Positions 1 to 7,962 of a DNA stretch of 64,000 bases are shown here, piece by piece. The translations under genes were made by a program, and so were the position numbers. This DNA comes from Gordonia malaquae NBRC 108250. Lineage in GTDB: Bacteria; Actinomycetota; Actinomycetes; Mycobacteriales; Mycobacteriaceae. Each line of letters starts with the position of its first letter. Positions within the stretch are counted from its first letter, which is position 1. The notes beneath the pieces were generated by a model that ran no database searches, was not told the origin of the DNA, and saw only the letters and a program-made list of their open reading frames with translations. The stretch is taken from positions 1 to 64,000 of the forward strand of contig NZ_BAOP01000029.1 of assembly GCF_000344135.1 (NCBI RefSeq), read 5' to 3'.

Positions 1-519
1 GAGGAGAGCAGTGCTTCGCCGGAGAACGGCGAGGAGTCCAGGGCCGGGATCTTCTTCGCTCGGAGCTTGGATGCGGTGAGGGTGATGTCGACACCTTCAC
101 GCGTGTGATGGGTCCGGGCATCGGCAGGTCCGGCGAGCAAACTTTAAGCCAACGCGAACGCGGCGATGACGGCAAGGACGAGTGGTGTCGCGATGCGACG
201 CAACATAGGTGACCCCCAAAGTCGGAACAGGCCAATCAGCCTGTGTAACAACCGCTCCCGAACCAGCGATACTCGTTACAGATTCGGTGCGCGGTGGAAG
301 CGTTGTGCTTCCGCAGGTGATTCCACCCGCCAGGCAACTATTCGGCAAACTCTGGTCGGAAATGCTCGGCGAACGGCCAGTTCAGGCTATGTTTCCATTT
401 GTCCGGTCCGGACACGGACTTCGGTCCGTTTGGTTCATGGCGGTCTATTTCCGACATTCAGACGGGACGTTGTGTCGTAATGAGTAACGCGTGCGCCTGG
501 CGGGGAATGCCGTCACCGC
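1..519. other. Gene-poor left edge, remnant of an integrated element
   Basis: No confident gene is seen here. On the minus strand a 20-codon ORF (206 down to 144) starts with ATG after a G-rich ribosome-site-like stretch and encodes a signal-peptide-like sequence (MLRRIATPLVLAVIAAFALA) before TAA. The same frame then stays open to position 1. This could be a tiny membrane peptide, a gene broken by a nonsense change, or chance. A plus-strand reading frame at 209-487 has weak codon bias and no recognisable domain. The stretch lies on the element side of the integrase gene, so it is probably element DNA. Confidence 0.35.
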
Positions 520-672
520 ATGGCCACTGACCCTGACGACGACTGGACCTACACCCACGACGCGCTCGCCGAGACTGGACACGAGGACGACCCGAAAGCG
601 TGGGCCGCGATCGAGCGCGTGCGGGCAGACCTCGCTGAGTACGGGCAACAGCTCGGGGTGGGGAAAGCCTGA
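520..672 (+). CDS. Small acidic hypothetical protein (50 aa)
   Basis: This 50-codon ORF begins MATDPDDDWTYTHDALAETG and ends in TGA directly abutting the stop codon of the convergent integrase gene. It is rich in Asp and Glu at the N-terminus with a predicted helix after residue 25. Codon use favours G/C at third positions, unlike the flanking unassigned DNA. No family is recognised. Its position at the 3' end of the integrase suggests it belongs to the same integrated element. It is too short for certainty. Confidence 0.45.
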   Translation: MATDPDDDWTYTHDALAETGHEDDPKAWAAIERVRADLAEYGQQLGVGKA

Positions 673-1764
673 CTACCCGAACACCTTGCCGATCGCCGCC
701 GCCGCATCGTCGTAACTCGACCGGTCCAGATGCCCGTACACGTTCGACGTCGTCCCGATGTCCTCGTGGCCCAGGTGTCGCGACACCACCACTAGCGGCA
801 CGCCGGCACCGATCATCCAGGACGCACACGTGTGCCGCAGGTCGTGCACTCTCGGCGCCCGCGGCGCGAGCACCTTCCGTGCCTCCAGCCAGGCCCGGTT
901 GTAGAACTCCTGCGTCGTCGCCGCCGTCCCCGCGGAGTTGCAGAAGAGGACCTCGTCGACAGTCGGGTCCGCGATACGCCGCTTCACAACCTCCACCGCC
1001 TGCGTCGGCAGGCTGATCGTCCTCACCGACCGCTTCGACTTCGGCGGCCCGATCGTCCGCTTCCGGCCCGTGTCGTGCTTCCATGCGCGCGTGACCCGGC
1101 ACTCCGCACGGTCCAGATCAATGTCTTCGGCCCGCAATGCCGTCGCATCCCCGAACCGCATGCCGGTCGACACCAGCCACAGAGCGAGGTCTGCCCACCG
1201 CTCCTGCGTGATCCGGCCGTGCACCTTGTCGAACTCGGCCCGCGACAGGAACACCATCTCCTGCCGCAGTGTCTTCGGCAGGCGTCGTCCCTCGCATGGG
1301 TTTCTGTCGATCTTCCCCTCGCGCACCGCCGCCTTCAGCACGCCGGACAGGAAAGCGTGCTTGTCCTGGATCGTCTTGCCGGACGACTCCGCAGCCTCTT
1401 GTCGCTGCACCCACCCGCCGATCGCGGCCTCGGTGACGGTGCCAGGGGGAGGTCGCGTAGCTCAGGGAAGGCCTTCTCTGCGAACCGCTCGTATTTGTCG
1501 CGGGTCGCGCCCTGGAGACCCGTGCGGCCTGCGACGTGATCGTCCATCCACTGGCCGAGGGTGAGCGCCGGCGCGTCAGAGTCGACGATGTCGAGGATTG
1601 CGAGAGCTTCGCGGGGGCCATGGGCTTCGACGTTGCGCTTGAAGCGCATCGCGGATTGGAGGTCAACGAAGGGTAAGGGAGCGTTGCTTGCCGTCCTGTC
1701 GCCACATCACGCGGTGAGTGGTCGCGCCGTCGGAGGTCCGGGTGCGAGTGGAGATCGACGCCAA
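673..1764 (-). pseudogene. Tyrosine-family phage integrase with two frameshifts
   Basis: Three consecutive minus-strand frames join into one tyrosine recombinase. The N-terminus from a TTG near 1764 reads LASISTRTRTSDGATTHRVM. The frame changes near 1675 at a GGG run (one extra base), continues with FVDLQSAMRFKRN, then changes back near 1443 (one missing base) before TVTEAAIGGWVQRQE. The catalytic half is intact: Arg in TGMRFGDATALRAED, HDLRHT, LGHEDIGTTSNVYGHL with the Tyr nucleophile. The +1 and -1 shifts compensate, so the ORF could be intact if these are sequencing errors in short homopolymers. Otherwise the gene is dead. Its start lies about 125 bp from the tRNA-Ala 3' end, the normal place for a tRNA-targeting integrase. 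Confidence 0.8.
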
Positions 1765-1887
1765 GATGTTGCCTTCCCGGAGTGGGGGCAATACGCGCTG
1801 ACCTGCGGGGCGTCCGGCGAGTGTTGCCTAGGGATGTTGCCCAAGCGTCATTCTCGCACACTTACCGCTGTGACCAGCGGTTATCGG

Positions 1888-1960
1888 TGGAGCTAGGGAG
1901 AATCGAACTCCCGACCTACTCGATGCGAACGAGTCGCGCTACCAACTGCGCCATAGCCCC
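1888..1960 (-). tRNA. tRNA-Ala(CGC)
   Basis: The minus strand folds as a complete tRNA. The acceptor GGGGCTA pairs with TAGCTCC, the anticodon stem ACTCG/CGAGT holds loop TTCGCAT with anticodon CGC, and the T-arm GGGAG/CTCCC holds TTCGATT. The discriminator is A and CCA is not encoded. The integrase pseudogene points away from its 3' end, so this tRNA was very probably the attachment site of the element at the left edge. Confidence 0.95.
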
Positions 1961-2011
1961 GGGTGTCACCTGAGTGAACCGAAGCCCACTATAACAGTGA
2001 CGTCGACGGCA

Positions 2012-2054
2012 GACGGCATCCAGGTTCCCTGGAGGAGGAGGCCTGGATGCCGTC
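2012..2054 (-). terminator. Intrinsic terminator-like hairpin after the 31-aa peptide gene
   Basis: Perfect 13-bp arms (GACGGCATCCAGG and CCTGGATGCCGTC) surround a 17-nt loop. The hairpin lies 17 bp beyond the stop codon of the small minus-strand peptide gene and before tRNA-Ala. No long U-tract follows, as is common in actinobacteria. Confidence 0.7.
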
Positions 2055-2071
2055 GGCCGTCGAGGCGACGA

Positions 2072-2167
2072 CTACTTGCCGAAGCCGAAGGTGAACGAGA
2101 GCGACAGCAGGTCGCCGCCGAAGATGGTGAGGTCGTTGAAGAACTGGGTCAGTGCCGGGAAGGTCAC
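2072..2167 (-). CDS. Small hydrophobic peptide (31 aa)
   Basis: A GTG start at 2167 is preceded by GAAAGGAATCATC, a near-ideal ribosome site with 6-nt spacing, followed by 31 codons and TAG. The peptide begins VTFPALTQFFNDLTIFGGDL and ends in a Phe/Gly-rich tail (FTFGFGK). It is hydrophobic or amphipathic with only two Asp near the middle. A perfect 13-bp hairpin follows the stop. Own ribosome site plus own terminator argue for a real monocistronic small gene. No family is recognised. Possible roles are membrane-associated peptide, toxin-like peptide or leader, and none can be preferred from sequence. Confidence 0.6.
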   Translation of the reverse strand: MTFPALTQFFNDLTIFGGDLLSLSFTFGFGK

Positions 2168-2426
2168 GATGATTCCTTTCGTGGGGGATGCGATCGTTTG
2201 TCGCACCGGAATCGTTACACGGAATGGCCCGTTCGGCACGCTTGCAAACGTGAATCACACCACGTGCCTTGTGTGGTGTGCATCTCTCTCGAATCTGACA
2301 GGTCTCTGACCTGCACTTAGGTTACCCTAAGTGGGTTCTCGGGTAGTGGATTCGCGATGACAGATCGAAGGATCGTGGCGATTTCAGGTCGGCCGCCGCG
2401 GACGAAATCTCAAGGGGCACTTGAGG
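2168..2426. promoter_or_regulatory. Upstream region of the 31-aa peptide gene, with hairpin
   Basis: This non-coding 259 bp holds an inverted repeat (ACACCAC near 2257 and GTGGTGT near 2273) and the iron-box-like palindrome at 2314-2333. It should carry the promoter of the minus-strand peptide gene; no clear -10/-35 pair could be fixed. Confidence 0.4.
2314..2333. promoter_or_regulatory. Candidate IdeR/DtxR iron box
   Basis: The palindrome has 8-bp arms, CACTTAGG and CCTAAGTG, around TTAC. Its core TTAGGTTACCCTAA matches 13 of 14 bases of the first part of the known DtxR/IdeR consensus TTAGGTTAGCCTAACCTAA; the last five consensus bases do not match. It lies about 150 bp upstream of the 31-aa peptide gene and beyond the 3' end of the HNH lipoprotein gene, so the peptide gene is the likely target. 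Iron control is inferred. Confidence 0.4.
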
Positions 2427-3233
2427 TCAGCAGGATGCGAGGACTCGACGCATCGCGTCGCGTTCAGCGGATGTCACCCACAAACGGTAGCGAGCTTTCA
2501 CTTCGATCTGACGGGTGACGTACGTGCAGCGGTAGGCCTTGTTCGGTGGCAACCAGCTCGCGGCGTCGGACGCGCTCTTCTTCTGATTCGTCGGCCCGTC
2601 GACGGCCTGGAGGTTCAGCGGGTCGTTGGCGAGATCGGTGCGCTCCTCCGAGGTGAGTTGCTGCGCGCCTTTCTGCCACGCGTCGGCGAGCGCGACCACA
2701 TGATCGATCTGCACCTTCGATGACGTGCTCTGGCCGCGGGTGAAGGCGATGGTGGTTCGCGTGTACGGGTCGTTCAGGGTGCCGGTGAGCACCACGCAGT
2801 CTCGGGTGCGGGGTTTGAACGTGATGTCGGTCAGGTCGCGGCTCAGGATGTCGTTGCGGGTGTCGCAGCCATTGTGTCCGCCGTCGACGTTCACATCGTC
2901 CGACCACGACTGCCCGAACAGATCGCGGGCGTAGCCGGTCTTCGGCGCGCGGCCTTTCACCGGAAGAGAGTCGAGGGTCGCCAGAGCGCTCGACGTCGAC
3001 GGCGCTGCCGGTGTGCTGCTCGTCGAGACGGGGGCTTCTGGGGAGTCCTCGGCGTATGTGGACTCCTGCGTTGTCGTCGATGTCCACTGAACGTCCGTGC
3101 GGTCCGCGGTCACGGGTGCGCACCCGGCAGTTCCGACGGTCACCGCGCCGAGCAGAACGACGGCGAGGGCACGGGTGACGGGGGAGAGCTCCATGCCGAC
3201 CATTGTGCCGAGACCCTCTGACATTTCCGTCAT
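2427..3233 (-). CDS. Secreted lipoprotein with HNH (DUF1524) nuclease domain
   Basis: The product has an N-terminal hydrophobic segment ending in a lipobox (GTAGC), a Thr/Ser-rich linker, then a DUF1524/GmrSD-C type HNH fold: DHVVALADAWQKGAQQ, NDPLNLQAVDG and NQKKSASDAASWLPPN, with two Cys near the C-terminus (YRCTY and ASC). Such exported proteins are predicted nucleases anchored outside the membrane; the substrate is unknown. The annotated ATG at 3233 overlaps the upstream stop (ATGA). An internal ATG at 3194 (MELSPVTRAL) gives a more typical signal peptide and may be the real start. It is last in a three-gene unit with the DUF1023 hydrolase. Confidence 0.8.
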   Translation of the reverse strand: MTEMSEGLGTMVGMELSPVTRALAVVLLGAVTVGTAGCAPVTADRTDVQWTSTTTQESTYAEDSPEAPVSTSSTPAAPSTSSALATLDSLPVKGRAPKTGYARDLFGQSWSDDVNVDGGHNGCDTRNDILSRDLTDITFKPRTRDCVVLTGTLNDPYTRTTIAFTRGQSTSSKVQIDHVVALADAWQKGAQQLTSEERTDLANDPLNLQAVDGPTNQKKSASDAASWLPPNKAYRCTYVTRQIEVKARYRLWVTSAERDAMRRVLASC

Positions 3234-4909
3234 CCGACCAGACGGAGAACACCGCCGATCGTGTCTTTGAGCCCGTCGACGACACCGTCGAACACCTCAT
3301 CGGCGATGATGATCGGCGCGAGTTCAGGCCTCTCCAGGATGCGTGGCATGTCGGGGGCGCGTTCGACGTACGGGGCCGGCTCCTGTCCGGCGATCACTTT
3401 CGCAAGTGCGTTGAACGCATCCGAGTCGAAGTCGTTGAGATAGTCGGTGTGCGACGACGTTCCCTGGAGCAGACGGCGACCTCCGCTGTCGTCAGGGGAC
3501 AGGTACCCGGAGTCGAGGCGGGTGACGCCCGGCGCGACATCCGGATCGCCGCCGTGCAGAGGTGCACCGAACTTCTGCGCGAGGTGGATCGGGTCGCCCG
3601 GCGGCGTGATCGAGTACCGCTTGACGTCCGATTCGGGGTTGCTCCATCCGCGGTCCGGGTCGACGCCGGTGCCTGCCGCCGAGGCGTACACCACGCGGTC
3701 GGCGCGCATGCCCAACTGCTCGGCCGTACCGACAATCGATCCGCCGTACGAGTGCCCGATGACAGTCGTCTTCGCATCGGGCGCGACGGCACCCAGCTCG
3801 GCGTCCAACGCTCGCGTGAACTCGACGAGCCTGGGGGCGTTCACTGCGGCAAGCGTGGGATCGACAGCCATTTCAATGGACTTCGTCGTCCTCGGATCGG
3901 CGACGATGTGCTGCGGGAAGGGGCCGTCGGCCCACACGATGACGGGTGCATTCGACTTCTCACTCAGCTTCAACGCCTTCTTCCGGAGCGAGTCGATGTC
4001 GTCGAGTCCTGTGCCGGTGCCGGGGACGAAGACGCCGACGTTGGTGGTCGTCGGAGTCAGCTCACCGACGATCTCGATGAACTCACCCGTGTCCGGGTCG
4101 AAAGCCAAGAAGGTCCGATCGTCGGCGAGCATCGACCTCAACCGGTCCGCACGATCGGCGTCGACATTGCCCGTCCACCCGCCGCCGAGCGCTTCGCGGA
4201 GCTCGGCTCGGATCGTCACCTCGTTCGCCACCGCGCGGTCGGCGAACGGAATCCCGTCCAGGTTGCCGATCACGGTGGACTTGTCCTTGATGATCTCGTT
4301 TCGTTCGGACTCGGAGAACGACGCCCATGCTCGACGACGCATCTCGGGATCGGTCATCGCAGAGAGCAGGCCTGCCGCACGTGCCGGCGTGACGACCGCT
4401 CCGGACGGCATGACGACGGCGTTCGGGTCGGACCCCGTCAGTTGGGCTGCGAACGAGTCGAGTGCGGCGCTGTGTGTTCGATCCAGGCGTGTGGCTTGCC
4501 CGAGCAGAGCCTGGATCTGCTCGGTGGCATCCAACGCGGCGGCACGATGCTCCGCGTCCGGATGTGTCACGGTCCCGTCGGCGGCCACCAGGTATCGGTC
4601 GGCGCGCAGCGTGTCCACGGCGCTGCGCAGTACAGTCTGGAGGTCGGCGAGCTCGGAGTGCGCGGTCCGCACGGATTCGGCCGCGTCGTCGACGGTGTGA
4701 GCGGTTCGGATGAGCGACGCGGTGACGGTGCCGATGCGGGTGCGCGCGGCGACTTCGGTGACGCCCTGCCACGCCCGATCTTTCAACGCGCTGCGCTCGC
4801 ATGTGCGCCCGGTGTCGATGAGCCGGCCGGTGAGAGTGGTCAGTGACGATGCGGCCGCCGGCAGTCCACTCAAGTCCCAGCCGAGCACATCGTCGACAGC
4901 GACGGTCAT
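3230..4909 (-). CDS. DUF1023-type alpha/beta hydrolase, ESX-associated style
   Basis: The 559-residue protein starts MTVAVDDVLGWDLSGLPAAA. The ATG at 4909 overlaps the upstream stop by 4 bp, and the longer open frame reads into that gene. The first ~200 residues are helical, resembling a WXG/PPE-like helical bundle. The C-terminal half holds the hydrolase fold with nucleophile elbow TVIGHSYGGS (Ser near residue 388) and a late acidic/His-containing region. DUF1023 proteins are common in mycobacteria and often sit beside WXG100-like genes. Esterase or lipase activity is inferred and the substrate unknown. Translation is coupled to both neighbours. Confidence 0.8.
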   Translation of the reverse strand: MTVAVDDVLGWDLSGLPAAASSLTTLTGRLIDTGRTCERSALKDRAWQGVTEVAARTRIGTVTASLIRTAHTVDDAAESVRTAHSELADLQTVLRSAVDTLRADRYLVAADGTVTHPDAEHRAAALDATEQIQALLGQATRLDRTHSAALDSFAAQLTGSDPNAVVMPSGAVVTPARAAGLLSAMTDPEMRRRAWASFSESERNEIIKDKSTVIGNLDGIPFADRAVANEVTIRAELREALGGGWTGNVDADRADRLRSMLADDRTFLAFDPDTGEFIEIVGELTPTTTNVGVFVPGTGTGLDDIDSLRKKALKLSEKSNAPVIVWADGPFPQHIVADPRTTKSIEMAVDPTLAAVNAPRLVEFTRALDAELGAVAPDAKTTVIGHSYGGSIVGTAEQLGMRADRVVYASAAGTGVDPDRGWSNPESDVKRYSITPPGDPIHLAQKFGAPLHGGDPDVAPGVTRLDSGYLSPDDSGGRRLLQGTSSHTDYLNDFDSDAFNALAKVIAGQEPAPYVERAPDMPRILERPELAPIIIADEVFDGVVDGLKDTIGGVLRLVG

Positions 4910-5199
4910 CGTGGGCCGCCGCGAGACGCCGTGTCGAGGGCCGCTGCGGACGCGCGGTCGGACTCCTCGGTGAGCGCATCGAACCGCGCCAAGGCGTCGC
5001 CGAGAGCTGTCAGGCGGTGTGCATCGGCTGTTGTCGCCTTCGACGCCGCCGAACAGAACTCCGCACATGCGGCGACGAGGCGGCTGGTGCCCGATCCAGT
5101 GGGAGGCACCAGCCGTTCCTCTGACAGCGTTTCGCCACCGACGCGCCAATCGGCCGCGATCTGAGCGATCTGACCGGGTGTGATCCCGAACTTCGACAT
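4906..5199 (-). CDS. Small ESX/WXG100-like (EspC-like) protein
   Basis: The 97-residue protein begins MSKFGITPGQIAQIAADWRV and is almost entirely helical with Ala/Ser-rich heptads. A tryptophan-turn (DWRVGG) near residue 18 recalls the WXG signature. Length and composition fit the ESX secretion-target or EspC-like class, which dimerise and may be exported by type VII systems. The Trp-turn is not a canonical WXG, so this is a family-level guess. It overlaps the DUF1023 hydrolase gene by ATGA, suggesting the two proteins are made together and may interact. Confidence 0.6.
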   Translation of the reverse strand: MSKFGITPGQIAQIAADWRVGGETLSEERLVPPTGSGTSRLVAACAEFCSAASKATTADAHRLTALGDALARFDALTEESDRASAAALDTASRGGPR

Positions 5200-5283
5200 G
5201 CCGTTCCCCGTCCCGAGCCCCGTGCCGGGCCTCTACTACTTAGACGCACGGGACGGCGGGAACGGTTCTGTCGAATTCCACAG

Positions 5284-5305
5284 CCTCTCGACTCCGGTCG
5301 AGAGG
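5284..5305 (-). terminator. Terminator hairpin after the ferredoxin-reductase gene
   Basis: A perfect 9-bp stem (CCTCTCGAC/GTCGAGAGG) with a 4-nt loop lies 4 bp beyond the stop codon of the minus-strand reductase gene. Confidence 0.7.
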
Positions 5306-5309
5306 AAGG

Positions 5310-6761
5310 TCAGGCGTGGACGCCTGCCTCGATGTCGGCGAGGAGATTGGCGACGGTCTCGCCGGAGTCGGTCTTGTTGGTGCCGATGAATCCGGACGGG
5401 CCGCGTTTGATCCAGCCGGTCACGTACACGCCCGGCGTGTCCGTCACACGGCCGGCGACGTTGGCGACGGTGCCGGTCTCGTCGTCGAACGGGAGGCCGG
5501 GAACGGGGACGCCGCGATAGCCGATCGACGTGAGGACCAGGCCGGCCTCCACCACAGTCTCGGTGTCGCTTCCGGTCTGTGCGAAGCGGACTCGCCTCGC
5601 ACGGGAATCGCCCTCGATCGCGACGGGCGTCTGCCCGAACGCGAGACGGATGAACGGCTCCGCAGGCTTCTCGTTCTGTGAAAGCTCCTGCAAGAGGGAC
5701 ACCTTCGCGGCGATCGTCGGATCGTCGATGCCGTCGACGGATGCACCGTCGAGGTCGGCCGGGTCGACCCACACACGCGCCTTGCCGTCGGCCAGGCCGA
5801 TCAGCTCGGGCAGGGTGAACGCTGCGTGCTCGGGGCCGCGTCGCGCGGCGACGACGACTTCCTTGACCTTCGACTCGCGCAGCACGGCGAGAGCCGCACG
5901 CGAGATGTCTGTCGCTGCCAGAGCTTCGACGTCGGCGGTCAGGATGCGGGCGACGTCCAGAGCCACGTTGCCGTTGCCGATCACCACGACACGCTCGGTC
6001 GACAGGTCGGGTACGGCGGACGCGAAATCAGGATGGCCGTTGTACCAGCCGACCAGAGCGGTGGCGCTCTGAACGCCAGGCAGATCGGCGCCGGGCACGG
6101 GCAGCGGCTTGTCGGTCGGCGCACCGCCCGCCCACAGCACCGCGTGGTGCTTGGACCGCAGTTCGTCGAGCGTCACATCGCGTCCCACCTCGGTGTTCAG
6201 CAGGATCGTGATGTTCGGATGGCGAGCGACCTCATCGAACAGGTCCATCACCAGGCGCGTCGACTTGTGGTCGGGTGCGACGCCGAACCGGGACAGGCCG
6301 AACGGCATGGTCAGGCGTTCGTACACGGTGACACGCACACGTGGCTGCTTGAGCAGTTCATCTGCTGCGTACATCGCCGACGGTCCGGATCCGACGATCG
6401 CCACGTCGACGATGGCCGGCCCGTTCTGCAGTGCCTTCGGCTTCTCGATCGGAGCGAGCGGCAGTCGCCAGTCCTGCTGAACAGGGAAACGGACCGAATC
6501 CTGCTGTGTGTAGCCGTAGTGTGCGGCGTTCACGTCAACGAATCGGGCGGCCTTCTCTTCGAGCCGATGGCCGGGGACGATCGCGCCGACCGGGCACGCA
6601 GACACGCACGCGCCGCAGTCGACACATGTCGACGGGTCGATGTAGAGCATCTCGGCGATGCCGAAATCCGGCTCGTCGGGAGTGGGATGGATGCAATTGA
6701 CGGGGCATGCGTAGACGCACGAGGCGTCGCCGCAGCACGCCTGGGTTACAACGTGGGGCAC
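5310..6761 (-). CDS. fprB: Ferredoxin-fused ferredoxin-NADP reductase (FprB-like)
   Basis: Residues 1-75 are a bacterial ferredoxin: CCGDASCVYACPVNC, then CVDCGACVSACPVGA, able to hold two clusters (a 7Fe or 8Fe type). From residue ~120 follows an adrenodoxin-reductase-type flavoprotein with FAD site VAIVGSGPSAMYAADEL and NADP site VVVIGNGNVALDVARIL. The protein (483 aa) is roughly 90 residues shorter than mycobacterial FprB because the C-terminus ends soon after VNLLADIEAG. It should pass electrons from NADPH through FAD to its own ferredoxin. It begins 7 bp after the stop of the diiron oxygenase gene, which is probably its electron acceptor; M. tuberculosis has the same pair (Rv0885/Rv0886). 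Confidence 0.85.
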   Translation of the reverse strand: MPHVVTQACCGDASCVYACPVNCIHPTPDEPDFGIAEMLYIDPSTCVDCGACVSACPVGAIVPGHRLEEKAARFVDVNAAHYGYTQQDSVRFPVQQDWRLPLAPIEKPKALQNGPAIVDVAIVGSGPSAMYAADELLKQPRVRVTVYERLTMPFGLSRFGVAPDHKSTRLVMDLFDEVARHPNITILLNTEVGRDVTLDELRSKHHAVLWAGGAPTDKPLPVPGADLPGVQSATALVGWYNGHPDFASAVPDLSTERVVVIGNGNVALDVARILTADVEALAATDISRAALAVLRESKVKEVVVAARRGPEHAAFTLPELIGLADGKARVWVDPADLDGASVDGIDDPTIAAKVSLLQELSQNEKPAEPFIRLAFGQTPVAIEGDSRARRVRFAQTGSDTETVVEAGLVLTSIGYRGVPVPGLPFDDETGTVANVAGRVTDTPGVYVTGWIKRGPSGFIGTNKTDSGETVANLLADIEAGVHA

Positions 6762-6768
6762 CGGCGGG

Positions 6769-7782
6769 TCAGCTCGCGTTGTAGGCGGGCTCGCTGCGGA
6801 ATCGCGACTCGCGGCCGTCGATCTTCATCGCGCGCCACACCTGGCGGGAGACCGGGTTCATCAGGCCGCACTGCTCCGACAGCATTCGGACGTCGCCGAA
6901 CACGCCGGACAAGAACACACGCGACTTCTCGGACTCCCAGAAGATGTCCTTCATGACCTCGCGCGGAACGTTGAACTCCTTGCGGAACTCGCTCGGCGGG
7001 ATGACGATCGCGTCGCACAGGATGCGCATGACGATCGGCATGAACACCGACAGGGCGAACTTGGTGAGGCGGCCCTTGCCGGGGATGGTCGCACGCAGGT
7101 GATTGTGCGCGAACGAGATGTGACGCGCTTCTTCGGCGACGTGCAGTTCCATGACCGCCGACATCGCGGGGTGCATGTTCGACTTCGGGCTGCGCAGGAA
7201 GTCCTTCTGGATGTGGTCGATGGGCTCTTCGCCCGCGAGCACGCCGAAGTAGAAGATCGTCGGTGTGATCGTCGAGAACAGCGGGATGATCGGCGAGATC
7301 GCGCGCAGCCAGGTGCGCATGCCCGGAGTCTTCATGCCGATGCGGTTCACCAGCTCCTGGAACATGAGGGTGTGGTTGCACTCCTCCTTGGCCTCATGAG
7401 TGGTGTAGCGGAATCGCTTGTCGCCGTTGGGGAGACGGTCCGCGTACTGCATCAGACCGCGGATGAGGATCGACTCGAACTGGAGGCCGACCTTCGCGAC
7501 GTTCGCCTGGCGCCACATGCCGATGCGGATCTGCTCCGACTCGGGGAGGGCCTGGTACCACGGGTGGCGGCCGATCGGGTCGACCTCGTAGTTGAGGATC
7601 CACCGCGGATCGTTCTCGAAGATCTCGAGCTCGGGTGAGTCCCACGCGATGTCGAGGTAAGGGTCGAAGTTTCGGTGCACCGACGCCGATGACAGGTCGT
7701 CGAGGACCTGCTCGTAGTTCAGTTCGGCTGCCTGCTTGGCCGGCGGCTGGTACGCGGTGGGCCGGGGCTGCGTCGACGTCAT
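6769..7782 (-). CDS. AurF-like diiron oxygenase
   Basis: The 337-residue helical protein carries iron-ligand motifs EAKEECNHTLMFQE (Glu-x2-His) around residue 130 and VAEEARHISFAHNH around residue 210, as in the AurF p-aminobenzoate N-oxygenase family (PF11583). Family members use a dinuclear iron centre for N-oxygenation or hydroxylation. The mycobacterial homologue Rv0885 has no settled substrate. It is the first gene of a two-gene operon with the ferredoxin-reductase fusion, which probably reduces it. A palindrome (7854-7870) lies upstream. Confidence 0.85.
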   Translation of the reverse strand: MTSTQPRPTAYQPPAKQAAELNYEQVLDDLSSASVHRNFDPYLDIAWDSPELEIFENDPRWILNYEVDPIGRHPWYQALPESEQIRIGMWRQANVAKVGLQFESILIRGLMQYADRLPNGDKRFRYTTHEAKEECNHTLMFQELVNRIGMKTPGMRTWLRAISPIIPLFSTITPTIFYFGVLAGEEPIDHIQKDFLRSPKSNMHPAMSAVMELHVAEEARHISFAHNHLRATIPGKGRLTKFALSVFMPIVMRILCDAIVIPPSEFRKEFNVPREVMKDIFWESEKSRVFLSGVFGDVRMLSEQCGLMNPVSRQVWRAMKIDGRESRFRSEPAYNAS

Positions 7783-7853
7783 TGTCGTGTCCTCTCGCTG
7801 TCTCGACGGGATGTCCGTCGTAGCAACTTCTCACTGACTACCGTGACACTCTT

Positions 7854-7870
7854 CATTGATCTTGTCAATG
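7854..7870. promoter_or_regulatory. Candidate operator between diiron oxygenase and antiporter genes
   Basis: CATTGA-TCTTG-TCAATG is a perfect 6-bp inverted repeat in the divergent intergenic region (7783-7962). It is AT-rich against a GC-rich background and is sized for a dimeric TetR/MarR-type repressor. No repressor gene is adjacent. Confidence 0.35.
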
Positions 7871-7962
7871 GGCAATGGCACGATCCCCGGCGATGAATGA
7901 TTGGTGACCCGCGTCACCTGGAGGTGGAGGAACGGCACCGCCTGATGCGGGAGGATATGCGT

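Noticed and set aside
209-487. 92-codon plus-strand frame at the left edge
   Set aside because: Weak third-position GC bias, no domain and no clear ribosome site; listed only inside the gap description.
3203-4846. 547-codon plus-strand open frame
   Set aside because: It lies wholly opposite the DUF1023 hydrolase gene, has no ribosome site and an Arg/Val/Gly-rich composition typical of antisense frames in high-GC DNA.
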